Of a stretch of 64,000 nt of DNA, positions 52,909 through 61,652 are shown piece after piece; positions within the stretch are counted from its first letter, which is position 1; each line of letters starts with the position of its first letter. The stretch is from NCBI RefSeq assembly GCF_030758315.1, contig NZ_CP132336.1, forward strand, positions 1,922,001 to 1,986,000. The letters run 5' to 3'. The position numbers and the translations under genes are program-made. The stretch comes from Pararhizobium sp. IMCC3301. Lineage in GTDB: Bacteria > Pseudomonadota > Alphaproteobacteria > Rhizobiales > GCA-2746425. Below the pieces are notes generated by a model. It had not been told where the DNA came from, made no database searches, and was given only the letters and a program-made list of their open reading frames with translations.

Positions 52909-54114
52909 TTAAAGTATCGACCGCAGCCGCAACATTGCCACGCAGCCGAACAGCGGGCCGAGCGCCAGCCCTGCCAGCACAAGCGGCCAGCCGAATGCCG
53001 TCGCCAGCATCGGCGTCACCTGCACGGTGACAATCGTCAGGGCAAAGCCGAGGGCGGTTTGAAAGGTCATCAGACTGCCGGCCTGTTCCGGAGCTGAGTG
53101 ATCGGCGACCAGCGCGGAGAACTGGGCGGAATCCGGGATGATGCTGATGCCCCAGATCACGACGATGACAAAGGTCAGCCAGGCCGGGCCGCCAAAGGTC
53201 AGCGCCGCCGCCAGCGCGGAACTGCCGCTGACCAGCATCGCAATCAGCGCGACCTCGGCCTTGCCGATCCGGTCTGCCACCAGCCCGGTCAGCACGCTGG
53301 CGAGGCCCCCGGCGGCAATCGCTGTAAACGCGGTGATTGTGGCAAGCCTGACGGCCTGGTCTTCAGGCATGGTCAGCGCATAAGAGGTGGCGCTCGCCAG
53401 CCCGATCCAGGCCCACATCGCATACAATTCCCACATATGGCCAAGATAGCCGGCATAGGCCAGACGCACTCGCCGGTTGGTCCAAGCCGTGGCGATGACC
53501 TGCGGATTGAAGCGCGGCGCAACCGCGTGATACGGTCCCAGCGAGACCAGCAGACAGAGCAGCCCGCCCAGCACTGCCGCCAAAGATACCGCCACCACCG
53601 TGCCGTGCCAGTTCGCCCCGCCGGCCAGAGCCAGAAGATGCGGAAAGGCCGAACCCAGCGTCAGCGCCGCAATCAGCGCTCCGACCAGAAAGCCGCGGTC
53701 CTTCCGGCCCCATCCGACGACGATTTTCATGCCCACCGGATAGACCCCGGCCAACAGGGCACCAGTGAAAAACCGCGCCATAATGGCCGATGTGCTTCCA
53801 GGCGCGGACACCACAAGGCTCAGATTGACCAGTCCGGCCAGCACTGCCGAGAGCGCGAAAATCCGTCTCGGGTCAAACCGGTCCGCCAGTCCGAAAAACG
53901 CCACCACCAGCGCGCCCACTACAAAGCCGGCTTGCACTCCGCTTGACAGAGCGGCCTGTCTGAGGCTGGAAATATCGGCTTCCCGGATCATGTCCGGCAG
54001 AATCGCCGAGGACACGAACCACAGCGACATGCCCGCCACTTCGGCAAGCAGCAACAGGCTCAGCGAGCGAAATCGGGAATTCGGCAAATGAGAACTTTCA
54101 GGGTCTGCAGACAA
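52909..54114 (-). CDS. MFS-family transporter
   Basis: A 401-residue protein with about 12 hydrophobic segments and the MFS loop pattern GLADRFDPRRIFALSA between segments 2 and 3 and GLVADRIGKAEVALIAM between 8 and 9. The start is a TTG at 54114 with AGGG upstream; the next ATG is at codon 29, which would cut into the first membrane segment. It lies between nagA and the SGNH hydrolase. Substrate unknown; import or export of a small organic compound. Confidence 0.88.
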   Translation of the reverse strand: MSADPESSHLPNSRFRSLSLLLLAEVAGMSLWFVSSAILPDMIREADISSLRQAALSSGVQAGFVVGALVVAFFGLADRFDPRRIFALSAVLAGLVNLSLVVSAPGSTSAIMARFFTGALLAGVYPVGMKIVVGWGRKDRGFLVGALIAALTLGSAFPHLLALAGGANWHGTVVAVSLAAVLGGLLCLLVSLGPYHAVAPRFNPQVIATAWTNRRVRLAYAGYLGHMWELYAMWAWIGLASATSYALTMPEDQAVRLATITAFTAIAAGGLASVLTGLVADRIGKAEVALIAMLVSGSSALAAALTFGGPAWLTFVIVVIWGISIIPDSAQFSALVADHSAPEQAGSLMTFQTALGFALTIVTVQVTPMLATAFGWPLVLAGLALGPLFGCVAMLRLRSIL

Positions 54115-54161
54115 TCAGACCCTGATCTTATCGAAGCGCGACCGGATAGCAATGCAGCAAG

Positions 54162-54833
54162 TCAGGCAGGAACCTGCTGCAGAATCTCTTGCACTTTGCC
54201 GGCAATGGCTTTGCCAAGATCGGCATTATTCTGCGCCGTGAAGTGAATGCCATCAACACCATCAGTGGTAATGAAATCACCGGCATTGAGGAAGTCTACC
54301 TTCATGAAATCCGCCATATGCCGGTATTGCTCGCCAAGCTCCGCGGTTTTTTCATGGCCACCGCCAAACATGCCCTGAAAGAAGGGATGCGGCATCGGCG
54401 TTAATGGCGGCGGTGCGACGATCAGTGTTTTGGGTGCCGGATAGGGCGTGCCGACGCCGCCGGCGCTGGTGGCAATCTGGCCGACAAGTTTGGCCATGCC
54501 ATTGGCAATTTCATAAGGCGTGCGGCGGAAGAAGGATTTCGTGTCATTGGTGCCGAGCATGACAATCACAAGATCAAGCGGCAGATGGCTGGCAAGCGCC
54601 GCCGGCAGATAATGACTGCCATTGAGGCGCGGATCATTGGGATCATCAAGACTGGTGGTGCGCGCGCTCAAACCTTCCTCAATGATGTGAAAGCCGTCCC
54701 CCAGATGAGAGGCCATGACACCGGCCCAGCGCTGTTCTAACGGATAGCGGTAGGTGGGTGCTCCCTCTGCGACCGGGATCCAGCCCCAGGTCAGAGAATC
54801 GCCGTAACACAGGATAGACTTTTTGTCGGACAT
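54162..54833 (-). CDS. SGNH/GDSL hydrolase, MsAcT-like arylesterase/acyltransferase
   Basis: A 223-residue SGNH hydrolase without signal peptide. Block I is YGDSLTWGW with catalytic Ser13; block III is GTNDTK; catalytic Asp194 and His197 are in VDGIHF. The sequence from IEEGLSARTT to RLNGSHYLPAALASHLPLDLVIVMLGTND closely resembles, by memory of that protein, the Mycolicibacterium smegmatis acyltransferase/perhydrolase MsAcT. AAGGAA precedes the ATG. It is probably co-transcribed with the CUT2 importer 30 bases upstream and could remove acyl groups from the imported sugar. Confidence 0.88.
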   Translation of the reverse strand: MSDKKSILCYGDSLTWGWIPVAEGAPTYRYPLEQRWAGVMASHLGDGFHIIEEGLSARTTSLDDPNDPRLNGSHYLPAALASHLPLDLVIVMLGTNDTKSFFRRTPYEIANGMAKLVGQIATSAGGVGTPYPAPKTLIVAPPPLTPMPHPFFQGMFGGGHEKTAELGEQYRHMADFMKVDFLNAGDFITTDGVDGIHFTAQNNADLGKAIAGKVQEILQQVPA

Positions 54834-54862
54834 GGCAGGTTCCTTGGTACAGGTTTGATTGG

Positions 54863-55816
54863 TCAGGATTTGGCGGATCGAACGCCGTAGAAGATCGCGG
54901 CCAGCAGGATGATCATCCCCTGTGCCACCAGTTTGCCCGGATCATCGATCCCGAAGGTGGTCATCACCACGAACAGCAGAGCAAACGACAGCACGCCAAA
55001 GAACGGGCCGGAGACACCGCCCTCACCGCGCCCGAAAACAACACCGCCGAGAATGGTTGCGGCCACCGCCAGAATTGGCAGATCAAGCCCGACACGCACA
55101 CTGCCCACAGCAATGGAGGCGGTTTGTACAAGGGCTGCAATACCGGCAATCAGCCCGGCCAGTGTATGCGCCAGAATAACGGTTCGCTCCACCGGCACGC
55201 CGGAAAAATGCGCGGCCTGCGCATTCTCGCCAACCGAACTGACATAGCGACCAAACACCGTCCGCGTCAGAAACACAGCCATCAGCACGCTGAGGAAAAC
55301 CCAGAACAGCACCGGGGTTGGGACCGACCAGAATTTGGTGTTGTAAATATCACTGAAGATCGATGGCACATCACCAGGCGGCTTGCCGCTCGACAGGAAT
55401 TGCACCAGCCCGATGAGAATGATGCTGACGGCAAGCGTTACAATCACCGCAGAGACGCGGCGCATGGCGACCATATAGCCGTTGAACAGGCCGATACCCG
55501 TCCCGATCACCAGGGCCATCGGCACGAAAAACCACAGCGATGCGCCGGGAAACACGCTTGATGAAATCAGATAATTGATCAGCAGAATGACGCCGCCGCC
55601 GGACAGATCAATCGAGTTGACCCGCATCACCAGTTGCTGGGCCAGCACCAATATGCCGAGTGGGGCGACCTGCCGGATAAAGATGCCCATGATGTTGACA
55701 TTCAGCATATGCGGACGGGAAATCCACAGAATGATCAGCAGAATGAGAAACACATAAATTGCCGGTGGCACGCGTAAAAGGCGCTGCAGAGAGCCTGCGT
55801 AAATTGCATTGGCCAT
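54863..55816 (-). CDS. Sugar ABC transporter permease (CUT2/RbsC type)
   Basis: A 317-residue permease with about ten hydrophobic segments. Hallmarks: GENAQAAHFSGV coupling loop and AATILGGVVFGRGEGGVSGPFFG. The ATG at 55816, two bases after the preceding stop, is used, as the longest frame starts at TTG. With the sister permease upstream it forms a heteromeric channel, unlike ribose RbsC which pairs with itself. Confidence 0.92.
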   Translation of the reverse strand: MANAIYAGSLQRLLRVPPAIYVFLILLIILWISRPHMLNVNIMGIFIRQVAPLGILVLAQQLVMRVNSIDLSGGGVILLINYLISSSVFPGASLWFFVPMALVIGTGIGLFNGYMVAMRRVSAVIVTLAVSIILIGLVQFLSSGKPPGDVPSIFSDIYNTKFWSVPTPVLFWVFLSVLMAVFLTRTVFGRYVSSVGENAQAAHFSGVPVERTVILAHTLAGLIAGIAALVQTASIAVGSVRVGLDLPILAVAATILGGVVFGRGEGGVSGPFFGVLSFALLFVVMTTFGIDDPGKLVAQGMIILLAAIFYGVRSAKS

Positions 55817-55818
55817 CT

Positions 55819-56820
55819 TCAAAGCCCCATCCGTTTGCGCGACTGGAAGGCAACAACGAAGACCAGAATGGCCCCCTTGATGGCCGTCTGAACAAAGGGC
55901 GAGATATTGGCCAGGTTCATGCCATTGGCGAGCAGAGCCATAACCATAGCCCCGATCACCGTGCCATGCAGACTTCCCACACCGCCGGACAATTGCGTAC
56001 CGCCAATGGCGACAGCGGTGATGGCATCAATCTCAAAGCCAAGACCGACATTGGGATCTCCAGAGACAATCCGCCCGGCCAGAAACACGCCTGCCAGAGC
56101 GGCGAAACAGGAACAGGCCATATAGGCCAGCAGAATATTGCGCTTGTCGGCAATGCCGAAATTATGTGCCGCATCCGTTGTCCCTGAGGCAATTCCGCCG
56201 CCGATGGCAAACAGATGCAAACCATAACGCGAGCCGTGCAAAATCTTCCAGGCAACCAGAATGACAAACAGGCCCCAGAACACCGGCAGCGGCACACCAA
56301 GAAAACTGCCCGCCACAGCGGAAATCACGATATCGGGTACTGTGCCGCCGGAAACCGGACGCAGCGTTCGGGTGATGCCGAGGAGAATATATTGCATCGA
56401 CAGGGTGGCAATGATCGGGTGCACATTGAACCGTGTGACGACAAAGCCATTGGTAAAGCCGATCAGCGCGGCGAGCAGGAACACCGCCGGGATCAGGATA
56501 AAGCCTGGTCCCTCCAGGGCCAGAATTGCGGTGGTAAAACTGATCACCGATCCGACTGACAGATCCAGGCCACCGAGCAGGATCACAAACATCTGCCCGA
56601 TCGCGGCGATGATCAGCGGCATCGCCTGAGCCACCAGATTGTAAAGGTTCTCGGCGCTGAAGAACTGTTGTGTCTGAATACTCAGAACCACGGCAAATAC
56701 GATAAAGCCAAGCAGCGGCAGCAACCACATTCCCTGGCGTGAGTTCTGCCCGGTGAGCATTTGTCTGATGGTCAGTCTCATATTCGGTCCGTTGCCTGCA
56801 CTCTTCTGTCCATCATTCAT
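55819..56820 (-). CDS. Sugar ABC transporter permease (CUT2/RbsC type)
   Basis: A 333-residue permease. It has the GGLDLSVGSVISFTT segment typical of CUT2 permeases and AIGGTQLSGGVGSLHGTVIG near the end. The ATG at 56820 overlaps the ATPase stop by four bases. About ten hydrophobic segments are visible. An internal ATG at 56781 is a possible alternative. Confidence 0.93.
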   Translation of the reverse strand: MNDGQKSAGNGPNMRLTIRQMLTGQNSRQGMWLLPLLGFIVFAVVLSIQTQQFFSAENLYNLVAQAMPLIIAAIGQMFVILLGGLDLSVGSVISFTTAILALEGPGFILIPAVFLLAALIGFTNGFVVTRFNVHPIIATLSMQYILLGITRTLRPVSGGTVPDIVISAVAGSFLGVPLPVFWGLFVILVAWKILHGSRYGLHLFAIGGGIASGTTDAAHNFGIADKRNILLAYMACSCFAALAGVFLAGRIVSGDPNVGLGFEIDAITAVAIGGTQLSGGVGSLHGTVIGAMVMALLANGMNLANISPFVQTAIKGAILVFVVAFQSRKRMGL

Positions 56821-58328
56821 GCGCTCAGGGCCGCATCCAGAATCTTGTGTTCGGTTGCCTCACCGGCCGGCATTTCACTGACAATCGTGTTGTCATGGAC
56901 CACATAAATCCGGTCACAAAGGCCAATCAGTTCAATTGTTTCGCGAGAAAGAACCAGCACCGCACCGCCGCGCCCGGTAAAGCTGCGCAGCAATTTGTAG
57001 ATTTCCGATTTCGCTCCGATATCGACGCCCCGTGTCGGCTCCTCGATGAGAAGCACATCAACATCTGCCGCCAGATAGCGCCCCAGCAGAATTTTCTGCT
57101 GATTGCCGCCGGACAGGGACTGGACCGGTGCTGCGGTCCCGGCGGCCTTGACATTCATGCTGGCCATCGTGTCGCTGATGATCTTGCGGTAGTCTTTGGC
57201 AAAGGACAGCGCCCACCGTGCCGCATGCATGCCGATGGCAATATTGTGGCTGATCGGCAAATTCAGGAACAGGCCTTCTTCCTTGCGATCCTCGGGCACA
57301 AAACCAACCCCCAGCGCCTGCAACTGCCGCACGCCTGTTGATGCTGCGACCGGCAGCTTCAGGGTTTTGCCCTTGATCGCCACATGGCCGCCGGCAGGCA
57401 CATATTGCCCGATCAGAGAGCGCAGAAACTTCTGCTGGCCCTGCCCTTCCAGTCCGGCCAGCGCCACGATTTCTCCTCGGTGAAGCGTCAGCGAAAAGGG
57501 CTGCGATCCGGATTCCAGCCGGAAGTCCTTCACATCAAGTACAGCCTCTCCGATCGCAGTGCTGCGGCCCGGAAACAGATGCGCCAGTTCACGGCCGACC
57601 ATCATCGCAATCAGCGAATCCGGGGTCATCTCCGACAGGGGTCTGGTGCCGACCAGCTGGCCATCCTTCAAAACCGTGACCGTGTCGCAATTTTCAAAAA
57701 TTTCGTCCATGCGATGCGAGATGTAGACAATCGCCTTGCTTGCATCACGCAGCCGCGCAATGTGTTTGTTGAGGACCGCCACATCTGCGGCATTGAGCGC
57801 CGCGGTCGGCTCATCAAGGATGAACACAGCGGCATCGGCCTTGATGCCGTGGGCTATTTCGACAAATTGCCGTTCCGCAATGCTCAGCTCTGACACCAGT
57901 GTCGAGGGATCAAGCGTGAGCCCAAGCTCCTTCAGCGCATCAATGGTCTGCCGCTCCATCGCTGCATAATTAATGCTGCCAAACACGCTCACCGGTTCCC
58001 GGCCCAGAAACATGTTTTCCGCAATGCTCAGGTTCGGCAGCAGCGACAATTCCTGGAACACCGTGGAAATACCGAAATCCAGGGCGTCTTTCGGGCTCGG
58101 GATAATCAATTTTTCACCATTTCTAAAAATTTCGCCGCTATCGGGCTGGTGAACCCCTGCGAGAATTTTCATCAGGGTTGATTTGCCGGCACCGTTTTCG
58201 CCCATCAGCGCATGAACAGTTCCCGGCTTCAATTCCAGCGACACGCGATCAAGCGCAACACTGCCGCCAAACGCCTTGGAGATATTCGACATGTCAATCA
58301 GATTTGGCACATGACCCCCACGAGACAT
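56817..58328 (-). CDS. Sugar ABC transporter ATPase with two nucleotide-binding domains (RbsA/MglA type)
   Basis: A 503-residue fused ATPase. The first domain has Walker A GENGAGKST (43-51), LSIAERQFVEIA as signature and Walker B VFILDEPTAALN. The second domain has the degenerate Walker A region ALAGLEGQGQQ, a good signature LSGGNQQKILLGRYLA and LLIEEPTRGVDIG. As in other CUT2 ATPases only the first site is expected to hydrolyse ATP fully. It follows the binding-protein gene and a hairpin. Confidence 0.94.
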   Translation of the reverse strand: MSRGGHVPNLIDMSNISKAFGGSVALDRVSLELKPGTVHALMGENGAGKSTLMKILAGVHQPDSGEIFRNGEKLIIPSPKDALDFGISTVFQELSLLPNLSIAENMFLGREPVSVFGSINYAAMERQTIDALKELGLTLDPSTLVSELSIAERQFVEIAHGIKADAAVFILDEPTAALNAADVAVLNKHIARLRDASKAIVYISHRMDEIFENCDTVTVLKDGQLVGTRPLSEMTPDSLIAMMVGRELAHLFPGRSTAIGEAVLDVKDFRLESGSQPFSLTLHRGEIVALAGLEGQGQQKFLRSLIGQYVPAGGHVAIKGKTLKLPVAASTGVRQLQALGVGFVPEDRKEEGLFLNLPISHNIAIGMHAARWALSFAKDYRKIISDTMASMNVKAAGTAAPVQSLSGGNQQKILLGRYLAADVDVLLIEEPTRGVDIGAKSEIYKLLRSFTGRGGAVLVLSRETIELIGLCDRIYVVHDNTIVSEMPAGEATEHKILDAALSA

Positions 58329-58344
58329 GACAGGACCGGCAGAA

Positions 58345-58371
58345 TCGGAAGGCAGTTGCGCCGCCTTCCGA
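58345..58371 (-). terminator. Intercistronic hairpin after binding-protein gene
   Basis: Stem TCGGAAGGC / GCCTTCCGA (9 bp) with a nine-base loop, between the binding-protein stop and the ATPase start. There is no T run, so it more likely protects the upstream mRNA end than terminates. Confidence 0.65.
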
Positions 58372-58390
58372 CAAGTCGCGGTCTTGGGAG

Positions 58391-59467
58391 TTACTTCTTA
58401 CCGTAGAGTTCCTGGAGTTTTTCTTCCGGCAATTCGGTTGGCCACCAGACATTCGCTGACAGATCATCGCGATAATAGGTTGCGGCTTTTTCCACATCCC
58501 ATCCGTCCGGATTGTAGTCATAATGCTTCTTCAGCTCTTTGCCCTCCAGAAGGGCAACTGCGGCACGAACGCCGGCTGCGCCCTGGGCTGGGCTGTATTC
58601 CGCTGAGACGGATTTGAATCCGTCCTTGATCCACTGACCAAAGAAGCCATTATTGCCTTCCCCGGAAATCGGCGGAATTTCGGCACCGAACTGCTTGAAC
58701 ACATCAACACAGGCTCGGGTCATGTCTGCGCCCGATGACCAGATGCCATCGACCTGCGGATTGTTCAGATAAAGCGTTTCACAGAGCTTCTTGGACTTGT
58801 CATATTGCCAGTCTCCGTGATCCTCGGAGATGATCTTGATGTCTGAGCCTTCAAGCGCCTGCACCAGACCATTGTAGCGATTGGTATCTTCCGGATGACC
58901 GGCGAGACCGCGCAACACCCAGATATTACCCTTGCCGCCGAGTTCCTTAACCAGGAAATCGCCCATCACCTTGCCGAAATGCTCCGCGCCACCCTGAATT
59001 TCAGTGGTGAAGGCGTCCGATTCAATGCGGCCTGTATGCAGCACCACGGGAATGCCCGCAGCCACCGCCTTGGCGATGCTGGCATCTGCTGAGGTGGACG
59101 TTACAGGCTGGACGATAATGGCATCCACTTTCTGCGCAATCAGATCCTCAATATCGGACACCTGCTTCTTCTGATCAAAACCCGCATCCAGGATGATTAT
59201 CTTGGAGATGCGCTCATCCGCATCGGCAGCACCCTGTGTTTCATGGGCCACCTGAACGGTCCAGGTATTGGCGTTTACGCCGAAATGGCTCATGCCGATG
59301 ACCCACGGGCCATCCTTCTTGAATTTGCCGGCTTCCACGGTCGGGTTGTTTTCAGCGCGTGCCGTCACGCCGTCCATCAGAATCGCCTCCTGGGCGAATG
59401 CCGGAGCGGCCAGAATTGTCGTTGTCAGCAAGGTTGCTGCGGCCAGAGATCTGAGAGTATATTTCAT
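58391..59467 (-). CDS. Periplasmic sugar-binding protein (ribose-type, Peripla_BP_4)
   Basis: A 358-residue exported protein, cut near APAFAQE (about residue 25). Ribose-binding-type features: SKIIILDAGFDQKKQVSDIEDLIAQKVDAIIVQPVTS, GIPVVLHTGR, and QVDGIWSSGADMTRACVDVFKQFG. The ATG at 59467 has GGAGG 8 bases upstream. It is first of the CUT2 operon with hairpin, ATPase, two permeases and the SGNH hydrolase, and divergent from the second SGNH hydrolase. Confidence 0.93.
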   Translation of the reverse strand: MKYTLRSLAAATLLTTTILAAPAFAQEAILMDGVTARAENNPTVEAGKFKKDGPWVIGMSHFGVNANTWTVQVAHETQGAADADERISKIIILDAGFDQKKQVSDIEDLIAQKVDAIIVQPVTSTSADASIAKAVAAGIPVVLHTGRIESDAFTTEIQGGAEHFGKVMGDFLVKELGGKGNIWVLRGLAGHPEDTNRYNGLVQALEGSDIKIISEDHGDWQYDKSKKLCETLYLNNPQVDGIWSSGADMTRACVDVFKQFGAEIPPISGEGNNGFFGQWIKDGFKSVSAEYSPAQGAAGVRAAVALLEGKELKKHYDYNPDGWDVEKAATYYRDDLSANVWWPTELPEEKLQELYGKK

Positions 59468-59894
59468 TGAGCTTTCCTCCATAATGGGCTCAGAATTCCA
59501 ATTCCCGAGATCGGGAGTCACAGGACCGGAACGACCGAAATCCCCTGCCTACCGAAAGCCGGATCACCGTTCCGCCAAACGCGAAAACTGCTCAACCGGC
59601 TCTGTTCTGGAAGGATCTGTCCTGAGGTCACGCAGCTGCAAATGCAGGCCTGCCCGGTAGCGCAATGGAACCGTGTTGATCCGGTATTATGCGCCGGATT
59701 CAAATTTTCAGGACGTCCTCCCGGCACTTAAAAAGCACCGCTCGTTTTAAAATGTCAATAGTTATTCAGATTGAATGAATATTAAACTCTCTTGCCTTTT
59801 TACCAAAGGAGTGCCATCTTTCCACGATGCGTCTACCCGATAATTAGCGGGTAACATATTGAATATATAAGACTATTATCGACAGGATAAATTA
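59468..59894. promoter_or_regulatory. Divergent promoter gap with two palindromes
   Basis: No gene seen in these 427 bases. Elements: an inverted repeat TATTCA-N7-TGAATA (59763-59781) and a 20-base palindrome at 59834-59853. The region is strongly AT-rich from 59730 to 59890 and serves the CUT2 operon and the second SGNH-ROK pair. Confidence 0.6.
59834..59853. promoter_or_regulatory. Candidate ROK-regulator operator TACCCGATAATTAGCGGGTA
   Basis: Twenty-base palindrome with only one mismatched pair, 41 bases upstream of the SGNH hydrolase start. Its size and placement suit a dimeric repressor such as the ROK protein encoded downstream. Confidence 0.65.
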
Positions 59895-60542
59895 ATGCGT
59901 TCCGTATTGTGCTTTGGAGATTCCAACACACACGGCCAGGTTCCCGGAGGAACTCCGCTGCAGCGCTACGGCCCGAAACAAAGATGGCCGGGCGTAATGG
60001 CGCGCGAGCTGGGCCCAAATTGGCATATTGTCGAAGAAGGCTTGAGCGGGCGCACCACGGTGCGCGATGATCCCATTGAAGGCCCGCATAAAAACGGGCG
60101 GACCTATATGTGGCCCTGTATCCAGAGCCATACGATTCTGGACTTGGTCATCATCATGCTCGGGACCAATGATCTGAAAGTCAGATTCAATCAGCCGGCT
60201 TCGGAAGTTGCCATGGGCATTGGCTGTCTGATCTATGACATCAAGGAACTGGCACCGGGCCCCGGGGGAGCGGTTCCCGAAATCATGATTGTCGCGCCAC
60301 CGCCGATGCGCGATGACATCATGGAATGGGAATCGATCTTTTCCGGCGCCCAGAAGAAATCTCATGAACTGGCCCTGCAATTCGAAATTGTGGCCGATTC
60401 CCTGGAAGTTCATTTCTTCGATGCCGGCTCCGTAGTCGACTGCGATCCGGTTGACGGATTTCACATCAACCAGGCAGCGCATGAAACCCTTGGCGTGGCG
60501 CTTGCCCGCGAAGTGGAATCCATCGGGTGGTCCCATGCCTGA
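59895..60542 (+). CDS. SGNH/GDSL hydrolase (second, divergent MsAcT-like enzyme)
   Basis: A 215-residue SGNH hydrolase. Block I FGDSNTHG has catalytic Ser10; GTNDLK is block III; Asp187 and His190 are in VDGFHI. It is shorter in the middle than the enzyme at 54162 and replaces the SLTWGW tryptophans with SNTHGQ, so substrate preference should differ. AGGA precedes the ATG. The stop overlaps the ROK start by eight bases, so it is co-expressed with the regulator. Confidence 0.88.
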   Translation: MRSVLCFGDSNTHGQVPGGTPLQRYGPKQRWPGVMARELGPNWHIVEEGLSGRTTVRDDPIEGPHKNGRTYMWPCIQSHTILDLVIIMLGTNDLKVRFNQPASEVAMGIGCLIYDIKELAPGPGGAVPEIMIVAPPPMRDDIMEWESIFSGAQKKSHELALQFEIVADSLEVHFFDAGSVVDCDPVDGFHINQAAHETLGVALAREVESIGWSHA

Positions 60543-61644
60543 TATGAGATTTGCCCCGCCTAATCCGTTGCGCATCGCAGACCGGGCCACCGGACTGAAC
60601 GCGGTCAGTGTGCGCAGCTACAATGAACGATTGCTGCTGTCGCTGCTGCTCCAGAATGAAGGCATTACCCGTTTGGAAATCGGCGAGAAAACCGGCCTTT
60701 CAGCGCAGACAATTTCTGTTCTGCTGCGCTCGCTGGAACAGGAAGGGCTGGTCTCGAAAGGCAAAGCCTTGCGCGAACAGGGCCGGGTCGGCCCGCCCAC
60801 CATTCCGGTGGCGCTGAATCCCGATGGCGCCTATTCGGTTGGCATCAGCATCGGCCACAAGAATACGGAAATCGTGCTGGTGAATTTCGTAGGCGAAGTG
60901 CGTTTTCACGCCGCTTTGCCTAACCCTTCACGGAGCCAGAACAACAACCATCCGCAGTTTCTGGAGACCATCCAGAAAGCCATCGCGATGCTGCCGAAGG
61001 GTACGTATGACCGGCTTGCCGGAGTTGGCTTGGCGCTGCCGGAAACCGGCTCTGTTGTCGACAGTGAGGAACAGGCAATCGAGCAGAAATATGCCGCCCT
61101 GCAGGACGAGATTGAAAGCGAAATCGGCTTTCCTGTTTTTGTTCAAAATGACATCACCGCGACGGCTGGCGGTGAAAGCATGTTTGGTGCGGCAAAACCC
61201 CTGACTGATTATCTGTTTTTCTATCTGGGTGCCGAACTTCACACACGGCTGGTTCTCAACCATCAGATTTATAACGGCAATTCTGCCTTAAGCTTTGATG
61301 TCGGGATTCTGAATCTGGAACGGGCCCTGCACCAACAGGGGGTTCCCACCGCACCGCTTTGGGACCATTCTTCCAACTGGCCGGATTATGGCCAGACCCT
61401 GAAAATCTGGCAACAGACATTGAATGAGCGTCTGAGCCAATCATGCCTGTCGCTGACACAATTCGTGGAAGTTGATACAATCATCCTGTCATCCAGCGCA
61501 CCCCCTGATATCTGCCAGACGGTTTGCCGCCAGCTGCAAGACGGTCTGCCGGGCATCACCGCCATTGCAGGCAATCTCTATCCGGCACCCAAAGCTGTGG
61601 GCGCGGCAAGCCTGCCCTTCAGCTCCAGATTTATGGTCAGTTGA
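60535..61644 (+). CDS. ROK-family transcriptional regulator
   Basis: A 369-residue ROK protein. The N-terminal winged helix (LLLQNEGITRLEIGEKTGLSAQTISVLLRSLEQEGLV, about residues 28-65) is followed by an actin-like ROK domain (YSVGISIGHKNTEIVLV, PVFVQNDITATAGGES). The ROK zinc motif CxCGxxGC is absent. The ATG at 60535 overlaps the SGNH stop; ATG 60544 is possible. It likely represses the CUT2 operon and its own operon in response to the imported sugar. Confidence 0.88.
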   Translation: MPDMRFAPPNPLRIADRATGLNAVSVRSYNERLLLSLLLQNEGITRLEIGEKTGLSAQTISVLLRSLEQEGLVSKGKALREQGRVGPPTIPVALNPDGAYSVGISIGHKNTEIVLVNFVGEVRFHAALPNPSRSQNNNHPQFLETIQKAIAMLPKGTYDRLAGVGLALPETGSVVDSEEQAIEQKYAALQDEIESEIGFPVFVQNDITATAGGESMFGAAKPLTDYLFFYLGAELHTRLVLNHQIYNGNSALSFDVGILNLERALHQQGVPTAPLWDHSSNWPDYGQTLKIWQQTLNERLSQSCLSLTQFVEVDTIILSSSAPPDICQTVCRQLQDGLPGITAIAGNLYPAPKAVGAASLPFSSRFMVS

Positions 61645-61652
61645 CGCTGCTT

